Part shown: in pieces, positions 1 through 8,257 of the stretch
How the letters are laid out: each line of letters starts with the position of its first letter
How positions within the stretch are numbered: the first letter of the stretch is position 1
From: Halosolutus amylolyticus
GTDB lineage: Archaea; Halobacteriota; Halobacteria; Halobacteriales; Natrialbaceae
Reading direction: 5' to 3'
Assembly (NCBI RefSeq): GCF_023566055.1
Contig: NZ_JALIQP010000002.1
Coordinates: 744,001 to 808,000 of the forward strand
Length of the DNA stretch: 64,000 nucleotides
Translations under genes and position numbers: made by a program
Notes under the pieces: model-generated
What the model was told of the DNA's origin: nothing
The model's database searches: none
Seen by the model: the letters and a program-made list of their open reading frames with translations, nothing else

Positions 1-675
1 TGTGAGCGAATCGCCGAGGACGTCGACGCACTCGTCGGCCCACCGATATCGTACGGGGCGTCGGATATGCACGCCGGCTACGATGGCATCACCTATCTCA
101 CCTACCGGACGCTGGCGACGGTGGTGCGCGATATCGCCTATTCGCTCGCCGAAAGCGGGTTCACCGACATCGTCTTCGTTTCGGGTCACCTCACGAACGA
201 CTGGGCGGCGAAAGTCGGTGCCAACCAGGCGACCCACGACCTGCCCGAAGAGAACTACGTGTACGCGTTCCCCTACTGGGACGCGCTGAGCGCGGACGAC
301 ATGGAGGACTACCTCTCCTTCGACGCCGGGTGGCACGCGAATATCGGCGAGACGGCCGCAGTGATGGCTATCGACGAGGACCTCGTCGACCTCGAGAGTA
401 CCTCCACCGACGACCCCGACCTGCCCGAGGACATCGAGAACCCTGCGGCGCTGCTGGATCACCTCCTCATCGGCAAAGGTGCGTACTACCGAGTCAGCGA
501 AACCGGAACGTGGGGCGATCCGAGCGACGCGACTGCCGACCTCGGCGAGGAGTACTTCGAGACGATCACGCACGCCGTTGCGGAACTCATCAATACGTTC
601 CAGGAGGTTCGAGACGACATCTACAAGCGAGAGCGCCCGGATCGTGTACAGGAGCAGTGGGATAGTAGCGACTGA
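1..675 (+). CDS. Creatininase-family amidohydrolase (5' partial)
   Basis: The frame is open from base 1, so the N-terminus lies outside the window. Members of this family hydrolyse cyclic or linear amides in the cytoplasm using two metal ions. Visible are an early PPISYGASDMHAG stretch, a FVSGHLTNDW stretch where the family normally has NGHGGN, and a later WHANIGETA that matches the HAG-ET(S) motif. The last codons and the stop lie inside a miniature inverted-repeat element (663-743), so the C-terminus was probably changed by that insertion. Nearby amidase and amide-channel genes suggest amide metabolism. The changed GHGGN motif makes the substrate, and even the activity, uncertain. Confidence 0.8.
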   Translation, partial: CERIAEDVDALVGPPISYGASDMHAGYDGITYLTYRTLATVVRDIAYSLAESGFTDIVFVSGHLTNDWAAKVGANQATHDLPEENYVYAFPYWDALSADDMEDYLSFDAGWHANIGETAAVMAIDEDLVDLESTSTDDPDLPEDIENPAALLDHLLIGKGAYYRVSETGTWGDPSDATADLGEEYFETITHAVAELINTFQEVRDDIYKRERPDRVQEQWDSSD

Positions 676-743
676 AAGTCAATGCACACCTGATCGCAGG
701 ACGGCTGTGCGATCAGTGTGTAAATCGTTTCAGTTTCTACTAT
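663..743 (+). repeat. Miniature inverted-repeat element, copy 1
   Basis: This 81 bp element begins TAGTAGCGACTGAAA and ends TTTCAGTTTCTACTATA, so the ends are imperfect inverted repeats. The interior has a second complementary pair, GATCGCA and TGCGATC. It matches copies at 48463-48543 (same orientation) and 51460-51543 (opposite orientation). The TGA stop of the upstream amidohydrolase (673-675) lies inside its left arm. It encodes nothing and looks like a non-autonomous transposon (MITE). Confidence 0.8.
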
Positions 744-933
744 AGCCCGCTGGTGATCGCCTCGAACCAGGAACGTCGATAGCCCTCTCGAATCGTCCTA
801 TCAGCATCGGGACGTGTATTTGGTCCTGAACCGATCGTACTTTCCTTTTACGATAGCCCAGATATGTATATTGAAAAGCATTATTGCCGCATTCATGGCC
901 GTATCGAATGGGCTTGCCGGCCCGGAGTAACGT

Positions 934-2205
934 ATGCCCGAAGTACAATTCGAGGTGGACGTCGACGAGCCACCCGACGAACAGCCAGGGGACAACCCAT
1001 TCAACCGCTGGCATCCGGAGATCGAGACCGTCATCACGGTCGAACCAGGCGAGACGGTTCGACTCGAGTGTCTCGACTGGACTGGGGGACAGATACAGGA
1101 CAACGATAACGCGAACGAGGTCCGGGACGTGGACCTCAACCAGGTCCACTACCTGAGCGGCCCTGTGGAGGTACAGGGAGCCGAACCGGGAGACCTGTTG
1201 AAGACGACGCTTCTCGATATCGGACCGCTGAACGATCGATGGGAGTTCGGCTTCACCGGGATCTTTTCCCAGCAGAACGGCGGCGGATTCCTCACCGACC
1301 ACTTCCCCGACGCTGCGAAGGCGATCTGGAATCTCGACGGAACCTACGTTTCCTCGAGACACATTCCGGACGTCTACTACGAGGGGATGATCCACCCCGG
1401 CTTGATCGGCACCGCTCCCTCCCACGAACTGCTCGAGGAATGGAACGAGCGCGAGCAGGAACTGATCGAGAAACACGCCGAGGATCCCGAATCGATCCAG
1501 AATCACCCGACCGGCGAGTCGGAACCGCCCGTCGCGTCGCCGCCGACCACCGACGGAGCCCTTCCCGGCGAGGCGACCGGCGACACCGCCGACAGCATCG
1601 CCGAAGAAGGGGCCAGAACGGTTCCCCCGCGGGAACACGGCGGCAACTGCGACATCAAGGACCTCTCGCTGGGTTCGACGATCTACTTCCCGGTCTTCGT
1701 CGACGGCGCGAAGTTCGGGATCGGTGACCTCCACGCCTCCCAGGGTGACGGGGAGATCACCTTCTGTGGCGCCATCGAGATGGCTGGCTACGTAGACGTG
1801 AAGTTCGAACTCGTCAAGGACGGGATGAACAAGTACGGCATCGACCACCCCATATTCGAACCGGGGCATCGCGGCCCGAACTTCACCGATTACGTCGTCT
1901 TCGAGGGCTACTCCGTCACGGAGGACGGCGAACAGCGGTATATGGATCCTCACGTCGCGTATCGGCGTGCCGCACTCGAAGCGATCGAGTATTTGACCAA
2001 GTTCGGCTACACGCGAGAGCAGGCGTACATGATCCTCGGAACCGTCCCGATCCAGGGCAGACAGAGCGGGATCGTCGACATCCCCAACGCCTGTTCGACG
2101 CTCGCCGTCCCGAAGGACGTCTTCGAGTTCGACGTCAGTCCAGACGCGCTCGACGAGCACGACGGCCGCAAACAGGTCCCGATCACCGACGATCCGCTGG
2201 GCTGA
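934..2205 (+). CDS. Acetamidase/formamidase family protein (paralogue 1)
   Basis: This 423-residue cytoplasmic enzyme belongs to the FmdA/AmdA family, which hydrolyses formamide or acetamide to ammonia and the acid. Diagnostic stretches are RLECLDWTGGQI near residue 50, VEVQGAEPGDLL, GLIGTAPSHELLEEW, and PPREHGGNCDIKDL followed by FVDGAKFGIGDLHASQGDGE, which is the conserved core. Length is normal for the family. The ATG at 934 is preceded by GGAG about six bases upstream, and the second paralogue aligns from the same residue. The paralogue lies on the opposite strand at 4555-5817, and an amide/urea channel lies further on at 7331. Which amide is used cannot be read from sequence. Confidence 0.93.
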   Translation: MPEVQFEVDVDEPPDEQPGDNPFNRWHPEIETVITVEPGETVRLECLDWTGGQIQDNDNANEVRDVDLNQVHYLSGPVEVQGAEPGDLLKTTLLDIGPLNDRWEFGFTGIFSQQNGGGFLTDHFPDAAKAIWNLDGTYVSSRHIPDVYYEGMIHPGLIGTAPSHELLEEWNEREQELIEKHAEDPESIQNHPTGESEPPVASPPTTDGALPGEATGDTADSIAEEGARTVPPREHGGNCDIKDLSLGSTIYFPVFVDGAKFGIGDLHASQGDGEITFCGAIEMAGYVDVKFELVKDGMNKYGIDHPIFEPGHRGPNFTDYVVFEGYSVTEDGEQRYMDPHVAYRRAALEAIEYLTKFGYTREQAYMILGTVPIQGRQSGIVDIPNACSTLAVPKDVFEFDVSPDALDEHDGRKQVPITDDPLG

Positions 2206-2236
2206 GCCGCTCGATCGGTAGGTATCGGCATCGCCC

Positions 2237-2572
2237 TCAGTTCGAGTCCCGCTCGGCGGGGTCGAGCAGGTCCTCGCCCTCGAGGGCCTCCCGAACGGGG
2301 GCGGTCAACGGAAGCAGTTGGTCCTCGTCGAGGGATTCGAGTTCCTGGCGCTCTCCCGTCGCCAGCGCGTGGTAGCGGCTCGCACCGAGAAGTGCGATCC
2401 GCATGACGTCGTTCGTCGTGAACACTCGCTCTCCGACGCTGTCGTTGAGTGCGTCCTGGATCGCTCGAAGCCGATCGCGGGTCTGGATCGACATCGTCAA
2501 CGAGACCTGGAACTGGTGTGGTACGTCCTCGTGGAAGCGAGACGCCGCGGACGCGATGTCGTCGTCGTTCAT
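2237..2572 (-). CDS. Hypothetical haloarchaeal protein
   Basis: A 111-residue acidic, soluble protein with no signal peptide or membrane segment. The middle (residues 25-60: SLTMSIQTRDRLRAIQDALN, then VFTTNDVMRIALLGASRY) looks helical and could resemble a small DNA-binding or ribbon-helix fold, but I do not recognise the family. The start at 2572 leaves a compact acidic N-terminus (MNDDDIASAA); longer upstream extension in this frame is arginine-rich and unlike coding sequence. It is transcribed divergently from the chaperonin-like gene at 2781, so the two may share a regulatory region of about 210 bases. Confidence 0.7.
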   Translation of the reverse strand: MNDDDIASAASRFHEDVPHQFQVSLTMSIQTRDRLRAIQDALNDSVGERVFTTNDVMRIALLGASRYHALATGERQELESLDEDQLLPLTAPVREALEGEDLLDPAERDSN

Positions 2573-2780
2573 AGACGTGTGCCACCAGAGAGACCCACGT
2601 AAGTGTTCGGGAGGTGCCACCGACGGAAACGGAACGGGCGTGCCTCCGCGGGTACGGGCCTGTCGGATATCGGAGTTCGGTCCGGGTGCCAATCGGGGTC
2701 CTGGGGGCGCTTCGGGAGTCGCGTCGACGGACCACAGTAGCTTTTTGGTCGCACCTGGTGAGAGACACAGTCGAACCGCC

Positions 2781-4484
2781 ATGACAAACGGTGGCAACCA
2801 TCGACAGGTGCTCTCGCGGGGAAACGGGATCCACACGCTCGGCGGGCGTGAGGCACAACTGGACAACGTCGCGGCTGCCCAGGCGCTTTCGGAGGCGATC
2901 AAGACGACGCTCGGTCCGAAGGGGCTGGACAAACTCCTCGTGAGTTCGGACGGGACGGTCGTCGTGACCAACGACGGGGCGAGCATCGTCGATCGAATGG
3001 AAATCGATCATCCCGCCGCGAAGTCGATCGTCGAAGTCGCGGCCCAACAGGATTCAGCGGTCGGTGACGGAACGACGTCGGCGATCGTTCTCGCGGGCGA
3101 ACTGCTCGAGGAGGCCGAGGGACTTCTCGAGGACGGACTCCACGAGACGACCATTGCACGGGGCTATACCCTCGCTGCCGAACGCGCACAAGACACCCTG
3201 TCCGACCGAACGATACCGGTGGAATCCGACGATTACGCCACGCTTCGAGCCGTCGCCCAGACCGCGATCACGGGCAAGTGGGATCGAGCGGCGAGCGACT
3301 TCCTGGCGAAACAGACGGTCGACGCCGTCCGCACGATCGAACGGGACGGGACAGTCGATCTGAAACGGCTCACGCGCAAGGCGGTTCCGGGGAGTTCGTA
3401 CTACGACTCGGAACTCGTCGACGGACTCGTCATCGACATGGAATCGTCGTCCACGACGCCGGTGTCGCCCGAACCCGGCCTCCCCCGCGTGTTCGATGGG
3501 GCCACCGTCGCGCTCGTCGACGACCAACTCACGATCGAAACGGCGACTGGACAGGGGACGGTTAGCCTCGAATCCCCGGCGGACCTGCAGGACCTCAGAG
3601 GGTACGAGCGAGCGGTCTACGAGCGGTACGTCGACCGGATCACCGACGCGGGTGCGGACGTGGTCTTCTGCCAGAAGGCGATCGACGACATGGTCCGGTA
3701 CCTGCTCACGAAGCATGGCGTTCTTGCCGTCGAGCGGACTCGTCAGGACGAACTCGAAAAGCTCGGTCGTGCCACGGGAGCACGTCCAGTGGGGACGGTC
3801 GACGACCTGACGGCTGCTGATATCGGTCGGGCGCGACGAGTCGAGCGCCGCGGCGTCGGCCCGACCGACGTCGCGATCGTCGACGGCGGAACGGACGCCG
3901 ATCAGGTGACGTTGCTTCTCCGGGGCGGGACACGACAGGTCGCCGACGAGACGAAACGGGTCGTCGACGGGTGCATTCACGTCCTGACACGGACGATCGA
4001 GGACGGTGCCGTCGTTCCCGGCGGCGGTGCGACGGAAATCTCCGTCGCGAGTGATCTCCGGGGGTACGCGACGACCGTCTCTGGACGGGAGCAACTCGCC
4101 GTCGAAGCGTTCGCCGACGCCATCGAAGCGATCCCCCGGATCCTCGCCGCTTCAGCGGGGTTGGATCCGATCGACGCCCTCGTCGAGTTGCGAGCCAGAC
4201 ACCACGACGGCGATCACACAGCGGGATTGCGTCTCGATGCGGAGTCGGGTCGTATCGGCGACGTAGTCGAAGGCGGGATCCTCGAGCCGCGTGCGGTCAC
4301 CGAGCGGGCGATCGCCAGCGCGGCCGAAGCCGCGAACCTGCTCGTCCGCGTCGACGAAGTCGTCGCGGTGAGCCGCGACGCGGACGAGGACGCCCACGAT
4401 CACGAGCACGATCACGGTCCGGACGGCGTCGTCGAGGGCAGCGGCGGCTACCCCTGGGCGATCGGCCACTCGATGGGGCACTGA
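2781..4484 (+). CDS. Divergent thermosome (group II chaperonin) subunit
   Basis: This 567-residue protein is a group II chaperonin of the thermosome/CCT type, an ATP-driven cytoplasmic folding machine. ATP-site motifs are present: TTLGPKGLDKLL near residue 38, VTNDGASI near 60, and SAVGDGTTSAIVLAGELL near 90. GGGATEISVAS near residue 415 is the usual C-terminal equatorial motif. Two features are unlike housekeeping thermosomes: a histidine-rich stretch (DAHDHEHDHG) near the C-terminus and an end GGYPWAIGHSMGH in place of a Gly-Gly-Met tail. The start was chosen at ATG 2781 because the family begins just before its LSRGNG stretch; the frame upstream is arginine/serine-rich. It sits between two amidase genes, which hints at a specialised paralogue. 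Confidence 0.93.
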   Translation: MTNGGNHRQVLSRGNGIHTLGGREAQLDNVAAAQALSEAIKTTLGPKGLDKLLVSSDGTVVVTNDGASIVDRMEIDHPAAKSIVEVAAQQDSAVGDGTTSAIVLAGELLEEAEGLLEDGLHETTIARGYTLAAERAQDTLSDRTIPVESDDYATLRAVAQTAITGKWDRAASDFLAKQTVDAVRTIERDGTVDLKRLTRKAVPGSSYYDSELVDGLVIDMESSSTTPVSPEPGLPRVFDGATVALVDDQLTIETATGQGTVSLESPADLQDLRGYERAVYERYVDRITDAGADVVFCQKAIDDMVRYLLTKHGVLAVERTRQDELEKLGRATGARPVGTVDDLTAADIGRARRVERRGVGPTDVAIVDGGTDADQVTLLLRGGTRQVADETKRVVDGCIHVLTRTIEDGAVVPGGGATEISVASDLRGYATTVSGREQLAVEAFADAIEAIPRILAASAGLDPIDALVELRARHHDGDHTAGLRLDAESGRIGDVVEGGILEPRAVTERAIASAAEAANLLVRVDEVVAVSRDADEDAHDHEHDHGPDGVVEGSGGYPWAIGHSMGH

Positions 4485-4554
4485 CCCGACGGACGCGGGT
4501 CCCGACCGGTTCGGATCGGCCCGAAAAAGACCGCGAACTGGGACCGATGCCGGA

Positions 4555-5817
4555 TCAGGAGGGTTTGGCGACGTCGCCTTTCCCGCCGACGGACGCGTAC
4601 TCGTCGGTGAGCGTATCCGGATCGATGTCGATGTCGAAGGCCTCGTTGGGAACCGACACCGTCACGCAGGTGTTCGGCAGGTCGACGATTCCCGCGATAC
4701 GGCTCTCGACGGGGATCGTGCTGAGGAGGATGTACGCCTGCTCTTCGGTGTAGCCGAAGTTCGTCAGGTAGTCGATCGCATCCAGACAGGCCCGGCGCAT
4801 TCCGACGTTCGCGTTCTTGTAGTGCTGGGTGCCGTCTTCGTCGACGGAGTAGCCCTCGAAGACGACGTAGTTCGAGAAGTCGGGATCCTGGTAGCCGGGT
4901 TTGAACATCGCGTAATCGGTTCCCAACTGTTCCATCCCGTTTTTGATGACGTCGACTTTCAAGTCGATCCAGCCGGCGATCTCGATGGCGCCACAGAAGG
5001 TGATCTCCCCGTCGCCCTGGGAGAAGTGCAGATCACCGGTGATGAAGTTCGCACCCTCGACGAACACGGGGAGATACACCCGGGAGCCGCGACCGAGGTT
5101 CTTGATGTCGCAGTTCCCGGCGTTCTCCCGGGGCGGGATCGTCCGGGCCGCTTCTTCGGCTGCCTCCTCGACGTCTTCCTCGTCCATGTCCCCGAGGAAT
5201 ACCTCGTTCGGTTCCGGTGGCAGAGCGAGCGGTGGGTCGTCCTCTCGCGTTTCGTGATTGACTGCGGTTTCGGCCTCAGCCCCCCGCTCGATGAGTGCCT
5301 TCTCGCGCTCGTTCCACTCCTCGAGCAGTTCGTGTGAGGGTGCAGTCCCGACGATGCCGGGGTGAGTACAACCCGGGAATCGCACGTCCTCGATATGACG
5401 CGAGTGAGTCATCACGCCGTCGGTCTCCCATATAGCCTTCCTGGCTTCCGGGAAGTGATCGGTGAGGAACCCGCCGCCGTTATCCAGTTCGAAGATGCCG
5501 GTGAACCCCCACTCGTTCTCCGGGAACGGGCCGAGATCCAGAATGTCGATTACGAGAACGTCACCGGGTTCGGCCCCCGCGACCTCGAAGGGGCCGCTCA
5601 AGTGGTGGTTGGGATCCAACCGCATGTCCCGGATGTCGTTCGCGCTGTCGTCGTTTTTCACCTGATTCCCCGTCCAGTCGAGGCATTCGATCCGAACTTT
5701 CTCACCGGGTTCGATCGTCGCCGCCGGTGGGACGTCCGGATGCCAGCGGTTCACTATCGGATCCGGTTGTTCCTCGATGGAGGCGTCCACGTCCACCTCG
5801 AATATCGTCTCTGGCAT
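4555..5817 (-). CDS. Acetamidase/formamidase family protein (paralogue 2)
   Basis: This 420-residue paralogue of the protein at 934-2205 shares its layout: IECLDWTGNQV, FEVAGAEPGDVL, GIVGTAPSHELLEEW, and PPRENAGNCDIKNLGRGSRV followed by VEGANFITGDLHFSQGDGE. It is expected to release ammonia from a short amide in the cytoplasm. The start is placed at 5817 because the N-terminus MPETIFEVDVD then aligns with MPEVQFEVDVD of the other copy; a start ten codons upstream would add an unrelated cysteine-containing stretch. A TATA-like AGCTATATG lies about 30 bases before this ATG. The differences between copies suggest different substrates or expression rather than a recent duplication. Confidence 0.93.
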   Translation of the reverse strand: MPETIFEVDVDASIEEQPDPIVNRWHPDVPPAATIEPGEKVRIECLDWTGNQVKNDDSANDIRDMRLDPNHHLSGPFEVAGAEPGDVLVIDILDLGPFPENEWGFTGIFELDNGGGFLTDHFPEARKAIWETDGVMTHSRHIEDVRFPGCTHPGIVGTAPSHELLEEWNEREKALIERGAEAETAVNHETREDDPPLALPPEPNEVFLGDMDEEDVEEAAEEAARTIPPRENAGNCDIKNLGRGSRVYLPVFVEGANFITGDLHFSQGDGEITFCGAIEIAGWIDLKVDVIKNGMEQLGTDYAMFKPGYQDPDFSNYVVFEGYSVDEDGTQHYKNANVGMRRACLDAIDYLTNFGYTEEQAYILLSTIPVESRIAGIVDLPNTCVTVSVPNEAFDIDIDPDTLTDEYASVGGKGDVAKPS

Positions 5818-6018
5818 GATACACGTTAGCTTCCCACATATCGGCACATATAGCTATCTCACAGCACGGATTACACTAATAATTACGTAGACGGTCGGGA
5901 GAATGACAAGGGAAATTCGCGAGTCGGCAGTGGAATAGTTCGGAGCGGAACCGGACCCCTTACCGAGAGTCCCCGACAACGTTTTCTATTCGAGCGTTGC
6001 CGGTTGCGGTACCGATCG

Positions 6019-6657
6019 ATGGCGACGCTCGGCACACTTCCGGCGATCGACGACTGTATCGAGGCGTATCTCACGGCCCATGCCGCGTTCGGTAGTGATC
6101 CGTTCTCGGCGGCCGACGTTGGCGACCACGTAGACGGCGACGAGCCGTCGGCGTCCGAGATCGAGTACCGACTCACCCTCCTCGTCGCGTACGGCCTCCT
6201 CGATCGCATCGACGACGATCGGTACCGGATTCGCTGTGCACCGGACGAGAGCATCGCGCAGTGGCGGGAGCGAAGCGCCGAGCGTGCCCAGACGTTGCAT
6301 CGACTGGTCACGGAACCGGCAGCGGATGGTCGAACAGCGGCCGACGACGTGGACGTAGAACTGGTGACACGAGACGATGCACCTTTCGCCAGCGTCTTCG
6401 TCTTCGAACACGACGACGCCGAGTCCGTCGCGACGACGGCGGCGTCCGCGCTCGCTCGGGACGAGTCCGTCGCGGGGATCGTCCTGCGGGCGTCGGGGGC
6501 ACGCGCCGATCATGCCCAGCAAATCGCGGATCAACTGTGTACGCCCGACATCGCCGACCGAACCCCACTCGAGCGGCCGTTCGAAAAGGGACTCTCCGAC
6601 GTCGTCGGCGAGTCCAAAGACGACCTCGAGTTTCGATTGTTTCTGGAGATCCCCTGA
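6019..6657 (+). CDS. Winged-helix domain hypothetical protein
   Basis: A 212-residue acidic cytoplasmic protein. Residues 20-75 (FSAADVGDHV, then IEYRLTLLVAYGLLDRIDDDRYRI) have the helix-helix-wing pattern of a winged-helix DNA-binding domain. The remainder is an alpha/beta domain without a motif I can name, containing SVFVFEHDDAES and ending FRLFLEIP. The ATG at 6019 (MATLG) is preferred to one five codons upstream because it starts the predicted folded part. Its position between the second amidase and the amide channel makes it a candidate regulator of amide use, but this is only an inference from context. Confidence 0.75.
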   Translation: MATLGTLPAIDDCIEAYLTAHAAFGSDPFSAADVGDHVDGDEPSASEIEYRLTLLVAYGLLDRIDDDRYRIRCAPDESIAQWRERSAERAQTLHRLVTEPAADGRTAADDVDVELVTRDDAPFASVFVFEHDDAESVATTAASALARDESVAGIVLRASGARADHAQQIADQLCTPDIADRTPLERPFEKGLSDVVGESKDDLEFRLFLEIP

Positions 6658-6798
6658 TCCTCCGGCCCGCGCCCGGCGCTCCCTCGAGGGGATGTCTGCC
6701 GCGACGATCGGTCGTTCGATCGGGACTTGCTGATCGAATCGTCGATTCTCGCGCGACGACGCCCGGCCAACGCAGGCCGCCCGCCGATTCGAGACGAG

Positions 6799-7068
6799 TC
6801 AGTCAGCGGATCGGTCGGAACCGATCCACCAGAGTTCCTCGTGGACGGCCCAGCCGCCGGTCTGAAGGTTCTGCGAGAGCGTGAGACGGTCGTCGTTCGG
6901 ACCGACGACCGTAATCGAGTACCTGTCGGTTTCGACGACCTCGTATCGCGCGTCCCGATCGTTGAACGATATTTCGTCGCCTGGACTGAGAGAATCGATC
7001 CGATCGGTGATCGACTGTAGCGAGAGGCGTTCGCGATCCGTGGCGGGGTCAGTCTCGTCCTCGGACAT
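6799..7068 (-). CDS. Small acidic hypothetical protein
   Basis: An 89-residue acidic soluble protein with a beta-rich middle (EISFNDRDARYEVVETDRYSITVVG) and a tryptophan-containing end (GGWAVHEELWWIGSDRSAD). It has no cysteines, signal peptide or membrane segment. Composition and codon use are typical of haloarchaeal genes, while a longer overlapping frame on the same strand is arginine/serine-rich and looks spurious. I do not recognise a named family. It is transcribed divergently from the amide channel gene, with about 260 bases between them. Confidence 0.75.
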   Translation of the reverse strand: MSEDETDPATDRERLSLQSITDRIDSLSPGDEISFNDRDARYEVVETDRYSITVVGPNDDRLTLSQNLQTGGWAVHEELWWIGSDRSAD

Positions 7069-7288
7069 CCGTAGTCGTCCGCACCACGTCTCGAAGCATA
7101 ACCGTTATACCCGATGGTGGACCGGGACTCGGACGCCGGTGTCCGGTCCGTCGGATCGGCGACCGGAGTCCGGAGCGTGGTTGCGATCCGGGACGCGGGA
7201 AATCGTTCGTTTACGAGGCCGAGACTGTGTCCACTCGGAGATATTTCACGCGCGTATCGGCTAGAATTATTAATCCGTCTGCTGAAGC

Positions 7289-7308
7289 ACCACTTGTGTG
7301 GTAATAAC
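7289..7308 (+). promoter_or_regulatory. Inverted repeat next to TATA-like box before the amide channel gene
   Basis: ACCAC-TTGT-GTGGT (7289-7302) is a perfect 5-bp inverted repeat. It abuts GTAATAAC (7301-7308), which sits 23-30 bases before the ATG at 7331, the normal place for a TATA box in a leaderless haloarchaeal gene. A regulator bound here would cover the promoter. A second AT-rich box, AATTATTAAT, lies further upstream. Confidence 0.4.
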
Positions 7309-7330
7309 ACGCAATACGGGGTGGACAGCA

Positions 7331-7873
7331 ATGTCACTGTACATGATACTGGGTATGGGACTGATTTTCGTCGGTGCCGTACTGGTGGTGAACGGGATTT
7401 GGTTGCTCGGCAAAGGGGCCGACAGCGACGTCGCGATACTGAACTTTTTCGTCGGGATACTCACGTTCATCATCGCGATGTGGTGGGCATTCGGCGAGTT
7501 GTGGGCGTTCGGGGAGTACCAGTCCGGAGACGCGTTCGTCGCAGCCGGGACGCTGCTGTTTTCGTTCACGTACCTGTGGATCGGCGCGAACGCGATCCGG
7601 GGTATCGGTGACCAGCGATCGTTCGGCTGGTATTGCATACTCGTCACCGTCATCGCCGTTCCGACGGGATACCTGGTATTTACCGGGGGAGACGTCGGAC
7701 TCGCCGGACTCTGGTGGATCTGGGCGGTCCTCTGGGCGACGTTCTGGGTGCTACTGGGGTTAGAACTCGACGAGTACACCGAACCGATCGCCTGGTTCAC
7801 GACGGCCGTCGGTCTCGTCACGGGTGCGGCCGGCTACCTGATGGCGGCCGGCTTCTGGCCGTGGGCAGCCTGA
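7331..7873 (+). CDS. AmiS/UreI family amide or urea channel
   Basis: This 180-residue integral membrane protein has six hydrophobic segments and begins MSLYMILGMGLIFVGAVLV, then NGIWLLG, the typical start of the AmiS/UreI family. WWAFGELWAFG and the C-terminal AGYLMAAGFWPWA also fit. Family members let urea or short amides cross the cytoplasmic membrane and in bacteria lie beside amidase or urease genes. Here two acetamidase/formamidase genes lie within 6 kb, which supports amide uptake. The ATG at 7331 was chosen since an earlier start would add a charged stretch before the first helix and would overlap the promoter-like box. Confidence 0.85.
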   Translation: MSLYMILGMGLIFVGAVLVVNGIWLLGKGADSDVAILNFFVGILTFIIAMWWAFGELWAFGEYQSGDAFVAAGTLLFSFTYLWIGANAIRGIGDQRSFGWYCILVTVIAVPTGYLVFTGGDVGLAGLWWIWAVLWATFWVLLGLELDEYTEPIAWFTTAVGLVTGAAGYLMAAGFWPWAA

Positions 7874-7909
7874 TGCGGTCCAGGTCGGATTTCGAGCGGC
7901 GGCGGTCGG

Positions 7910-8257
7910 TCAGGCGACCAGGACCCAGGCGATCCCGATCGCCGTGACCGAGACCAGGACGTTGCCGAGCGCGTAGATAGTGGCAGTCCGCACGTGCCCC
8001 TCCTCGACGAGTCGAACCGTGTCGACGGAGAACGTCGAAAACGTGGTGAACGCGCCGCAGGCTCCAACCCCGACGAACAACTGGATCGACTCGGCGACGT
8101 CCGCGAACAGCACGAGTCCCAGCAGGAAGCTTCCGAGGACGTTCACCAGGAACGTCGACAGCGGGAATCGCTCTCCCTCGACGAGAGTGGTCACTGTGTA
8201 CCGACCCAGCGCACCGATCGCACCACCGAAGCCGACGAGAAGTACCGGGTCACTCAC
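7910..8257 (-). CDS. crcB: CrcB/Fluc fluoride exporter subunit 2
   Basis: A 115-residue, four-helix membrane protein of the CrcB/Fluc family, which exports fluoride as a dual-topology dimer. Motifs seen are GFGGAIGALGRYTV near the N-terminus, FLVNVLGSFLLGL with the pore asparagine, and GACGAFTTFSTFSV with the phenylalanine box. The start is a GTG at 8257 placed after a GAGGTGGA ribosome-binding site; an ATG-type start further up would overlap deep into the preceding gene. The GTGAGTGA sequence overlaps the end of the first crcB gene by eight bases, so translation is probably coupled and the two subunits likely form a heterodimer. Confidence 0.9.
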   Translation of the reverse strand: MSDPVLLVGFGGAIGALGRYTVTTLVEGERFPLSTFLVNVLGSFLLGLVLFADVAESIQLFVGVGACGAFTTFSTFSVDTVRLVEEGHVRTATIYALGNVLVSVTAIGIAWVLVA

